Part shown: positions 35,588 through 46,089 of the stretch, piece after piece | Layout of the letters: the number at the start of each line of letters is the position of its first letter | Numbering within the stretch: the first letter of the stretch is position 1 | Assembly: GCA_034770075.1 (NCBI GenBank) | Contig: CM068385.1 | Location: forward strand, 56,242,746 to 56,306,745 | Direction: 5' to 3' | Length of the DNA: 64,000 bases | Origin: Aralia elata | Taxonomy: Eukaryota > Streptophyta > Magnoliopsida > Apiales > Araliaceae | Translations under genes and position numbers: made by a program | The notes under the pieces: model-generated | Told to the model about the DNA's origin: nothing | The model's input: only the letters and a program-made list of their open reading frames with translations | Databases searched by the model: none

Positions 35588-38500
35588 ATGTCAAACTCAC
35601 TATCACTGCGTAACATACTTGATGCTAACAAACTGACCGGACCGAATTATACGGACTGGTTAAGGAATCTGAGAATTGTTCTCACAGCTGAAAAGATTTC
35701 TTATGTCCTAAATTCGCCAGTCCCTACAAGTGTTGCAAAAACAGCCTCTGAGGAAGAGATTGCTACTTTTAGAAAGTGGCAAGATGATGCAATCTTGGCT
35801 CAATGCATCATGCTCGCATCCATGAGTAACGAGCTTTAGCGTCAGCATGAAACTATGGATGCTCCTACTATATTGCTGCACCTCAAAGAGTTGTATGGTG
35901 AGCAAAGTAGGACTGTTAGATATCAGATATCTAAGGAGCTCTTCCGATCTCGTATGACCGAGGGCACTGCTGTTGAGACTCATGTCCTTAAGATGATCAA
36001 TCTGATTGAACAACTTGGACAACTTGGGTTACTGATGGATGGGGAGTTAAGCCAAGATTTGATCTTGCAGTCACTCCCAGACACCTTCTCACAATTTGTT
36101 GTGAATTTTCACATGAATAAGTTGGACGTCAGCTTGCCTGAGTTACTTAACATGTTGAAAACTACTGAAGGTCACTTCTCATCCAACAAGAACCAAGTCT
36201 TACTAGTGGATGATTCTTCCAAGAAAAGGAAGAGGCCCAATGTATCTTCTGAAAAGAAGAAAAACAAGAAGGCTAAGGGAAAGGCGAAGGGAAAGGATAA
36301 AAAGAAACATGATCCAGATAGCAAAGGAATTTGCTACCATTGCAATAAGCCGGGACATTGGAAGAGGAACTGCAAGGAGTATCTTGCGGGCCAAAAGAAG
36401 CTTGGAGAAGCTTCGACTTCCGATCTAGGTTTGTTCATGATTGAAATTAATTTTTCTGAAAGTCAAAATTCTACTTGGGTATTGGATATCGGCTGTAGTT
36501 CTCACATATGTAATAATATGCAGGGACTAAGCAAAAGTAGGAAGCTGAACAAGGATGAAGTCGTCCTACGAGTGGGAAATGGAGCAAAGGTTGCTGCATT
36601 GGCTGTAGGGACTTATTGTTTAGCACTGCCTTCGGGCAAATTCATTAGTTTAAATAATTGTTATTATGTTCCAACACTCATTAGAAACATTATTTCAATT
36701 TTTGTATTGGATATGGATGGTTTTGATATTATAATAAAGAATAACAGTTGTTCTATTTATAATAAAAATGTTTTATATGGTGTTGGCAATTTACTGAATG
36801 GACTTTACATACTTGACTTGCATGAAAATATACTTCAAATTGAACAAACTAAGAAAAGGAAAAGAGATGATGTTAATTATACCTTTATGTGGCACTGTAG
36901 ACTCGGTCATATCAATGAAACAAGATTATCCAAGTTGCATAAAGATGGGCTTTTAGAGCTATCTGATTACGAATCATATCTAATTTGTGAATCTTGTCTT
37001 ATGGGTAAGATGACTAAATCTCCTTTTAGTGGAAAAGGAGAAAGAGTTACAGAGTTGTTAGCGTTGGTACACACAGACGTTTGTGGACCTATGACAACGA
37101 ATGCACGAGGAGGGTATTCTTATTTTATTACTTTCACTGATGATCATTCTAGATTTGGATATGTGTATTTAATGAAATAAAAATCTGAATCGTTCGAAAA
37201 GTTCAAAGAATTCAGAAGTGAAGTAGAGAAGCAAGCTGGTAAGAGTATTAAGATTCTTCGATCAGATCGAGGAGGGGAATACTTGACCAATGAGTTTCTC
37301 AATTGTCTCAAAGAAAATGGTATAATCTCACAATAGACTCCACCAGGGACGCCACAGTTAAATGGTGTATCTGAAAGGAAAAATCGAACATTGTTGGACA
37401 TGGTTCGTTCCATGATGAGTTTTACCGACCTTCCAATATCCTTCTGGGGTTATGCCCTAGAATCGGCTGCATACCTACTTAACAAGGTACCTACCAAATC
37501 CGTCCCAAAGACTCCATATGAGATATGGACAGGGAGGAAACCAAATCTTAAGCATGTTAAGACTTGGGGTTATCCAGCTTATGTCAAAAGGTTTGAGCAT
37601 GATAAGCTGAAGACTAGATCCGACAAATGTAGATTTGTGGGATACCCTAAAAAAACATCAGGGTATTATTTCTATCATCCTACTGATCAAAAGGTGTTTG
37701 TTGCGAAACACGCTGTCTTCTTGGAAAAGGAGTTTATCCCTGAAGGGGTCAGTGGGAGTAAGATATATCTTGAAGAAGTTCAAGAACCACAAAATACTAC
37801 GGATCAAAGTCAGGTACCTGATCAAGTAGAAGAACCTACTGTACCACTACCTATTCGTAAATCTGGAAGAGTACCGAAGATACCTGAGAGGTATGGATTC
37901 ATCATAGAAGATGATAATGAGGTACGCATCGTAGATGATGATGATCCATTGACTTACGAAGAGGCTATGAGTAGTGAAGACTCAGAGAAATGGCTAGAAG
38001 CCATGAAATCCGAGATGGACTCCGTGTATGAAAACCAAGTATGGACTTTGGTTTCACCACCTGAGGGCATTAAGCCTATTGGGTGTAAATGGGTCTTTAA
38101 GAGAAAGACTGGGGCAGATGGTAAGGTAGAGACCTATAAGGCCCGACTGGTTGCAAAAGGTTTCAAACAAAGACAAGAAGTTGACTATGATGAAACCTTC
38201 TCACCAGTAGCTATGCTCAAGTCCATTCGGATTTTGCTTGCGATTGCAGCTTATTATGACTACGAGATCTGGCAAATGGACGTGAAAACGGCCTTCCTCA
38301 ATGGAGAGCTTGAGGAGAATGTATATATGATACAGCCAGAGGGTTTTGTTTCAACGGTTGGAACAAACCAAGTCTGTAAGCTACAACGATCCATTTATGG
38401 ATTGAAGCAAATTTCTCGAAGGTCGAACATCCGTTTTGATGAGATAATCAAAAGGTTTGATTTTATCAAGAACGAGGATAAACCATGTGTGTACAAGAAG

Positions 38501-39520
38501 GTTAGTGGGAGCGCTATATCATTCCTTGTATTATATGTTGATGATATATTACTGATAGGGAATGATGTTCCTATGCTACAGTCGATCAAAATTTGGTTAT
38601 CTAAACACTTCTCTATGAAGGACTTGGGTGAGGCATCCTATATTTTGGGGATAAAGATCTATAGAGATAGATCTAAAAGGATGCTGGGCTTGACCCAAGG
38701 AAAGTACATTGACTCGATGCTAAAGAAGTTTAGCATGGAAGATTCCAAGAGAGGTCTCATGCCGATGAGCCATGGAATACATCTCTCCAAGAAACAGGCC
38801 CCAAAGACACTTGAGGAGAGAAACCGTATGAGTAAGATTCCTTATGCTTCTGCAATAGGATCTATCATGTACGGTATGATATGTACTAGACCAGATGTCG
38901 CTCATGCACTTAGTGTAACAAGCAGATATCAGTCGAATCCAAGAGAAGAGCACTGGAAGGCAGTGAAAAACATCCTAAAGTACTTGAGAAGAACTAAGGA
39001 TGTATTTCTTATCTACGGTGGGTCTGAATTGAAACTAGAGGGCTATACAGACTCAAGTTTTCAAACGGACCAAGATGACAGTAAATCCGTTTCAGGGTAC
39101 ATGTTTACCTTAAACGGTGGCGCAGTGATTTGGAAGAGTTCCAAGCAGCAAACAGTTGCTGATTCGGTGACAGAGGCAGAGTACATAGCTGCAAGTGAAG
39201 CTGCAAAGGAAGCTGTTTGGATGAAGAAGTTCATAACTGAACTTGGAGTGGTTCCTAGCATTAGAGGAGCAGTACCTTTATTCTGTGACAACAACGGAGC
39301 TGTTGTGCAGGCTAAGGAACCCAGGTCTCATCAGAAATCCAAACACGTGTTGCAGCGGTTTCATTTGATTAGAGAGATCATTGAAAGAGGAGATGTCACC
39401 CTGGAGCGTGTGGACTCTCAAGACAACATTGCAGATCCATTTACTAAAGCTTTAACTCAACAACAGTTTGATTGTCACTTAGAGAAGATGGGTATTAGAT
39501 ACCATGGCGATTGGCTTTAG
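35588..39520 (+). pseudogene. Copia gag-pol polyprotein, three in-frame stops
   Basis: The start is taken at the ATG at 35588 (MSNSLSLRNIL). The order is: gag with a UBN2-type region; zinc knuckle CX2CX4HX4C (36332-36373); protease; GAG-pre-integrase (WHCRLGH); integrase (HTDVCGP, DRGGEY, PQLNGVSER); RT (KWVFKRK to YVDD at 38534-38545); RNase H (TEAEYIAA, DNNGA, ADPFTKAL). The frame stays open end to end except for TAG 35837-35839, TAA 37178-37180 and TAG 37334-37336. Compared with the second copy, the last two were Tyr (TAC) and Trp (TGG) codons. The protease motif reads DIG here and DTG in the second copy. About 1310 codons, normal for copia. Confidence 0.95.
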
Positions 39521-39534
39521 TGGAAGTGGGAAAT
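39521..39534 (+). other. Copia polypurine tract
   Basis: The purine-rich TGGAAGTGGGAAAT lies between the stop codon (39518-39520) and the LTR start at 39535. Such tracts prime plus-strand synthesis. Confidence 0.75.
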
Positions 39535-41397
39535 TGAAAGTAGTATGCACACAAGCCAATCATATTTGATATGATGTAGCATATACTTTGTAATCTTATT
39601 CATTTATTAATAAAGGAATTGATTTTCTTAAAAGGCATTTTATATTATCTACATGGTGCTGTTATATTAAATGTGATAAACCCATAGTTTTGAGCAATGC
39701 TTTTAGAATCATGATGGTGATCATGCTAATGAGATCTAAATTCTAGATAGCTCACAAACTAAAATTGTTCCTAATCGTTGGATTACTAAATTGGAGATTA
39801 GTGAATCCGGATAGATTAGTACATACGTTGCTTGCTCTTAGGAAGAGGATGATTGATCTCATAATCATTTGTGTGGAGACACTAAAGCAAGTATGTAGGT
39901 GCTTATTGGAGAATAAGTTCACTGAACGTGGCTCGCTAAGGAATACCTAATGGAGTTTACTCGCCTGTCAATAGGAATTCCTTTAGTGATAGTAGTACAA
40001 GTGATCCTTGGACTTGAGATCATCATAGTATCTTGTGTATGATGAGTTATACTTTGGCATGTCCCTTAAGACCTTGTGGGTATACCAAAGGGTATGATTG
40101 GGTATAATTAGTTATACATGGAGATAGGTGAATGATCAACAAAGAATCTACCTCGTCTAGTAAAAGATGTGAATGTCCTATGTGATTCGATAAATGACAA
40201 CTCAGTAGTCCTTGGCCAAGGTAGAATGAAATTAGAAAGGAGTTTCTAATTTGCATTAATTAGAGTTGTGCATTTGGGAATCGAAATACATATAATTAAA
40301 TAAAATAAGACTTGACAGTAAATCCATGTCTTATATTTAATTGGGACATTGTATGGTAGAAGGATTGAATTGTACGATAACTATTTACTCAAATGTTCTT
40401 TTATGATTAATGTTGAAATCTATATTATCTGAAAAGTCGTTGATCGCTAAGGGGGCTTACCCTTATTGTAGAATAAATATTATTTATTTAAATAAATTAA
40501 ATAGTTTAATTTATTTATTTAAATAAGATTAGAATTATTCTAATTGATTTATTCACAACCGGTTTAATATGGAGAACCTAAACGGTCACACCGCAAAAGA
40601 AAAATATTTATTTAAGAAGTAAATAGCATAATTATAATAATAAGTTAAGTGTATTTAATTTAATCTATGGAGATAGAATAAATTAAATAGCTTAATATTT
40701 ATTATTTAATATTTTGGAAATATTAAATATAAATTAATAAGAGGAGTCTTATTATTATTATTACTATTACTATTATTTTATTCCTAATAGGGATTGGGAA
40801 TTAATTAATAGAACTATTATTTATTTCCTAATAGGGATTGGGAATTAATAATAGAAGTACTCTCTCACAAATTCCTAATTGGATTAGGAGCATTATTAAT
40901 TAAAGGAGTTTAATTATAATACAAACCCTAATCCTAAATAGTTTAGGGAAGGGTTATTTCTACATCTATAAATAAGAGGGGTCTTATCATAGATTAGGGT
41001 TACACACTCTTGCATTAGATTGTGGAGAGTACTTACAATTTCTATAGAGATAGAAACTAGGGTTTTGCCAAATACCCAACTTCTTGAATACTTGTTCTTC
41101 CTTGGTGGATCACCTCTAGAGGCCAAGCACTTGGGTGGCTAACGTTGATCAAAGGAAGGAATCACACCGTAGCATTCGAGGAGAACACGAAGGACTAGGA
41201 GTTGAACTTGTACCCGAGGAAGCTTTGTTCTACGAGGGTATAATTCTTATTCTCTTTCTCTTTTGTTAATATCGTTAATTGAGCACAAGGATTGATCTTC
41301 GTGATGGTTTGTATAAAATTTTAAAATCCGATTTTATCGCGCTTCCGCACTATTTATGTAATTTGATTGCATGTTCGTGCTATATACAAACCTAACA
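39535..41397 (+). repeat. Copia LTR shared by two internal regions
   Basis: 1863 bp, TGAAAG to CCTAACA, colinear with 30088-31950 with scattered substitutions and small indels. It is the 3' LTR of the complete element, yet a PBS follows at once (41399), so it also acts as 5' LTR of the next, truncated internal region. That arrangement arises by recombination between LTRs. Confidence 0.94.
40967..40974 (+). promoter_or_regulatory. TATA box of the second copia LTR
   Basis: TATAAATA in the same LTR context as 31521-31528. Confidence 0.6.
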
Positions 41398-41398
41398 G

Positions 41399-41410
41399 TG
41401 GTATCAGAGC
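41399..41410 (+). other. Copia primer binding site, second copy
   Basis: TGGTATCAGAGC, one base after the LTR end, as at 31952. Confidence 0.93.
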
Positions 41411-41514
41411 CTAATCTTGTGCTAATTATCGATTTTGATGATTCCATGTATGCTTGATATGCGATTGGATCGAAATTTTTGGGCAGAATAAATTTTTTTT
41501 CTGAATCAGCGACA

Positions 41515-41636
41515 CGGCGCAGCTGCGCCGCCTCCAGTTCATTCTGGAGCGCAGCTGCGCCGAAACCCAGAATCGATTTTTCTGGGGAGCAGCGCAGCTG
41601 CGCCGTTGCCCAGTTCATTCTGGGCGCAGCTGCGCC
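41515..41636. repeat. GCGCAGCTGCGC palindrome cluster, second copy
   Basis: All four palindromes and their 32, 43, 32 bp spacing (starts 41517, 41549, 41592, 41624) are kept without change, while flanking bases differ (GCGACACGG against GCTACACGG). Confidence 0.92.
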
Positions 41637-42589
41637 GGTAAGCAGAATCTGAAAAATATTTTTTCTTCAATTAAAATAAATGGTTTATTTTATTGATATA
41701 AGTTTAAAATAAAGAGTTTATTTTATCTGGAATAGGATTTCAGATTGCTAAAAATTAAAGGAGTTTAATTTGAATTTGGTTTTTGATTAAAATAAAAAGT
41801 TTATTTTGTTTCAAAACTAAATATTAGCAAAACTTTTGCCCATTAATTGATATCGATGCATATATGGAATGGTTTTATTATTCATGGGATGAATGTTATT
41901 TATTGATACATATAGAGATATGTATGATAATAAATAGGGATTGATTATGGACTATTGACCAATGTGTGATTGGATTTATTTTAGTGGATGCTTGAATGTA
42001 TAGGTTTTTATAAATGGGGTCTGCGTACCTCGTCTTATCTAATTTTTCTTAATGTAAATTCTATCTCTCTCCTATGTACTTCCCCTTGAATGTTGATCAA
42101 GGTTTCTATTTATTGTAAATAGTTCATGTAATAGGAATAGTTAGGATTAATTTTGAAGAATTGGAGACAAAGGAGCAAGGAGCGTATGAAGACCCGTTTG
42201 TATTGGAGCCCGGGTTTAAATGTAATAGTTATATTTAAATTTAATTCTTGCACCCTAGGTTTGACCTTTTGGTTCACTTGCTGGCTCTAGTAAACCAAAC
42301 TAGAATAAAAGTCCATAATCAATCCGGGTAGAATATAGTATTCTATATGTGCATGCTTACTATATATATATATATATTATATATTATCAGACATGCTTCG
42401 CATGTAAAATAATATGACGCGTATTTTATATATATATATGTGCATGCGCGCTAAACAAGATGAGACTAATAATAATAAACCCCTCATGTAATTATATTAA
42501 GTCCCAAGCGTTCAAAGATATTTGGAATATCGAACGTCGCCTTCTAGCATGGTAAAGCAATAGAGTTTTAAATGTTTAATATGAGTTTG

Positions 42590-42879
42590 TTGTGTCACCA
42601 CAAGGCAAGTATTAAATATTTAAGATGTTGCTTTATCACATTTGATGCTTATACATAGACTGAACGATGCTGTTTTGTTGTGTCACCACAAGGACAGTGT
42701 TTTTCTTTCGAATATATGGAAGTGCTAGGTTGGACTTAACTTGGATAATTTTGATTCGGATGTGTCACCACTTGATCAAAATAATCTACGAGGCAAAATA
42801 CAAGGAGTTACATAGTCATGTAATTGATAATAGTTGTCTACCTATTTATTTATATATCGTTTGTTGTGTCACCACAAGG
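42590..42879. repeat. TTGTGTCACCACAA hairpin repeats, second copy
   Basis: Copies at 42590-42605, 42678-42693 and 42864-42879, with a degenerate one near 42759. Same order and almost the same spacing as 35099-35388. Confidence 0.8.
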
Positions 42880-43078
42880 CTATATACATTTGAAATGAGA
42901 TCCTTATTCCCACTAGCAGACCTTCAATTAGATTTGTCGAACTATATATATTGAGGGTAATATAGTTTGATGAAAATAGTGGGAGATACCAATTTAAAAT
43001 AAAGACCTAATTTATTTTGGTAATTAATTAAATGAATGTATGCTAAAATGTTGTCTATTTCACATGCAGAATTTAAAA

Positions 43079-44925
43079 ATGTCAAACTCACTATCACTGC
43101 GTAGCATACTTGATGCTAACAAACTGACCGGACTGAATTATACGGACTGGTTAAGGAATCTGAGAATTATTCTCACTGCTGAAAAGATTTCTTATGTCCT
43201 AAATTCGCCAGTCCCTGCAAGTGTTGCAGAAACAGCCTCTGAGGAAGAGATTGCTACTTTTAGAAAGTGGCAAGATGATGCAATCTTGGCTCAATGCATC
43301 ATGCTCGCATCCATGAGTAACGAGCTTTAGCGTCAGCATTAAACTATGGATGCTCCTACTATATTGCTGCACCTCAAAGAGTTGTATGGTGAGCAAAGTA
43401 GGACTGCTAGATATCAGATATCTAAGGAGCTCTTCCGATCTCGTATGACCGAGGGCACTGCTGTTGAGACTCATGTCCTTAAGATGATCAATCTGATTGA
43501 ACAACTTGGACAACTTGGATTCGTGATGGATGGGGAGTTAAGCCAAGATTTGATCTTGCAGTCACTCCCGGACACCTTCTCACAATTTGTTGTGAATTTT
43601 CATATGAATAAGTTGGACGTCAGCTTGCCTGAGTTACTTAACATGTTGAAAACTACTGAAGGTCACTTCTCATCCAACAAGAACCAAGTCTTACTAGTGG
43701 ATGATTCTTCCAAGAAAAGGAAGAGGCCCAATGTATCTTCTGAAAAGAAGAAAAACAAGAAGGCTAAGGGAAAGGCGAAGGGAAAGGATAAAAAGAAACA
43801 TGATCCAGATAGCAAAGGAATTTGCTACCATTGCAATAAGCCGGGACATTGGAAGAGGAACTGCAAGGAGTATCTTGCGGGCCAAAAGAAGCTTGGAGAA
43901 GCTTCGACTTCTGATCTAGGTTTGTTCATGATTGAAATTAATTTTTCTGAAAGTCAAAATTCTACTTGGGTATTGGATACCGGCTGTAGTTCTCACATAT
44001 GTAATAATATGCAGGGACTAAGCAAAAGTAGGAAGCTGAACAAGGATGAAGTCGTCCTACGAGTGGGAAATGGAGCAAAGGTTGCTGCATTGGCTGTAGG
44101 GACTTATTGTTTAGCACTGCCTTCGGGCAAGTTCATTAGTTTAAATAATTCTTATTATGTTCCAACACTCATTAGAAACATTATTTCAATTTCTGTATTG
44201 GATATGGATGGTTTTGATATTATAATAAAGAACAACAGTTGTTCTATTTATAATAAAAATGTTTTATATGGTGTTGGCAATTTACTGAATGGACTTCACA
44301 TACTTGACTTGCATGAAAATATACTTCAAATTGAATAAACTAAGAAAAGGAAAAGAGATGATGTTAATTATACCTTTATGTGGCACTGTAGACTCGGTCA
44401 TATCAATGAAACAAGATTATCCAAGTTGCATAAAGATGGGCTTTTAGAGCTATCTGATTACGAATCATATCCAACTTGTGAATCTTGTCTTATGGGTAAG
44501 ATGACTAAATCTCCTTTTAGTGGAAAAGGAGAAAGAGTTACAGAGTTGTTAGCGTTGGTACACACAGACGTTTGTGGACCTATGACAACGAATGCACGAG
44601 GAGGGTATTCTTATTTTATTACTTTCACTGATGATCATTCTAGATTTGGATATGTGTATTTAATGAAATACAAATCTGAATCGTTTGAAAAGTTCAAAGA
44701 ATTCAGAAGTGAAGTAGAGAAGCAAACTGGTAAGAGTATTAAGATTCTTCGATCGGATCGAGGAGGGGAATACTTGACCAATGAGTTTCTCAATTGTCTC
44801 AAAGAAAATGGTATAATCTCACAATGGACTCCACCAAGGACGCCACAGTTAAATGGTGTATCTGAAAGGAGAAATCGAACATTGTTGGACATGGTTCGTT
44901 CCATGATGAGTTTTACCGACCTTCC
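43079..44925 (+). pseudogene. Copia gag-protease-integrase fragment, broken
   Basis: Second copy of the polyprotein, from the ATG at 43079. It has the UBN2-type gag, the CX2CX4HX4C knuckle and an intact protease motif, DTG (WVLDTGCSSH). WHCRLGH and integrase follow up to MSFTDLP, where it is cut. In-frame stops are TAG 43328-43330 (also in the first copy), TAA 43340-43342 (GAA there) and TAA 44336-44338 (CAA there). The integrase part is open here, whereas the first copy has two stops in it. The two copies look about 98% alike by eye. Confidence 0.93.
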
Positions 44926-46089
44926 TGTAACGATCGCGGATCGTGGGTAGCTTTGTAACGCGAGCCTATGAATTTTATTGAATAAATTGAACTTTTATTA
45001 ATATTATTCCGCGTTATGTGTTTGAATATTTTATTACTACATATGATGTGTATGTGATAATTTTTGATTGTTATTATTTTTATTGGAGATGATTAAATCA
45101 TTAGAGAAATAGCGCTAAAGCGCTATTTACGCCAAAGACGTCTTTTTCGATTTTATGACTTTTCATAATTTCGCCAAAGCGTTAATGAGGGGGATTAATA
45201 ATCCAAGTGTGGGATTTTATTTTAGCCCAATTGGATATTTATTAGAAGCCCAATTAGAATTAAATTATAAGTACAAGAGTGGCCCAAGTTGGAGCCCAAG
45301 ACCCACGGGTCGAGTCCATGAACCAAACCCACCATCCATGACCCAAACCCATGACCCATGAAGGGAAATGGGTTATAGCAATCAGCTGGTCATTTGAAGG
45401 TGGGAGAAGAGTACGGGAGAAGGAGAGGAAGAGAGGGAGGAGGGTGCCAAGAACGTGGGAAGAGCATGGGGAGAAGCATTCCTTACATTTGGTAGAGAAA
45501 AAGGGAGATAAAGCAACTTGGGAGAAGAGGGGGGAGTACCCGAGCCATGGGGAGAGCAAAAGCTCAGTCGCCCATACATGGGGAGCTGCCATGCCCGAGC
45601 ATGCTCAGCTCCTCCACCTCCTTGAAGCTCAATTTTTCATCTCTATAAATACTCTCCCATTGTTTAGCTTCCATCCCTTTCTTGTTGCTAAGTGTTGAAG
45701 CAGAAAACTTGAGAGAAAATAGTAAGAAGAGTGTGTTCGGGTGATTTGAGGGAGAAGAGGAATTGTGGTAGCAGCTGGTTTTAATCCATTTAGCATCCTT
45801 AGAAGTAGCTCAAGAGGTATGCAATATAGAGCTTAGCTCATTTCCAAGTTTATAGTTTTACTGTGATTGTTTTGTTGGAGTTATGTAGCTGAACTTGCTT
45901 GGTTGCTCATGAACATGTGTATGAATGTTGTTAGCTCTATTAAACCTTGTTAATGTGTAAAAGTGGAACAATGAATGAGAATCAAACCTTTGCATAAGGA
46001 ATCAAGAAATGGACTGAAATGGACATTAGTGGACTGTTATTCATATTTTGTTAATAATGAAGTTGTAATCATCTTGGTTTGGTTATGTA
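44926..46089 (+). mobile_element. LTR fragment of a third family (TGTAACG...), possibly Del/Tekay-type
   Basis: It starts TGTAACGATCGCGG directly in the copia integrase, as an LTR insertion would. A perfect 10-bp-arm inverted repeat lies at 45107-45128 and a TATAAATA box at 45644-45651. Its last 385 bp (45705-46089) are homologous to 60755-61164, so the family occurs twice here. It is cut at 46089 by the Tat-lineage element, in GGTTTGGTTATGTA. The lineage guess rests on the TGTAAC start and the gag at the far right. Short frames near 45260-45690 look like chance. Confidence 0.7.
45644..45651 (+). promoter_or_regulatory. TATA box in the TGTAACG LTR
   Basis: TATAAATA, preceded by CATCTC and followed by CTCTCCC, about 720 bp into the LTR. 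The homologous downstream part is shared with 60755 onward. Confidence 0.5.

Larger units (their letters stand above)
30088..41397 (+). mobile_element. Ty1/copia LTR retrotransposon, complete structure
   Basis: Two LTRs of exactly 1863 bp (30088-31950, 39535-41397) enclose a PBS, a long leader, gag-pol and a PPT. Long LTRs and the RNase H tail (KEPRSHQKSKH..RFHLIREII) suggest the Angela/TAR side of copia, without certainty. A 1946-bp solo LTR of another family sits in the leader. Three in-frame stops and a changed protease motif make it inactive. The right LTR leads directly into a second copia internal region, with no target duplication between them. Confidence 0.93.
41398..44925 (+). mobile_element. 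Second copia internal region, truncated
   Basis: It repeats the leader, gag, protease and most of integrase of the element at 30088, but without the solo LTR. It stops inside integrase (...TTTACCGACCTTCC) at 44925, where an unrelated LTR (TGTAACG) begins. RT and RNase H are missing from the window. It is probably the body of the older element whose LTR start is at 29593-30087. Confidence 0.9.

Noticed and set aside
45155..45698. Overlapping frames on both strands in the TGTAACG LTR
   Set aside because: Low-complexity purine-rich sequence around the LTR promoter, open on both strands, no recognisable protein.
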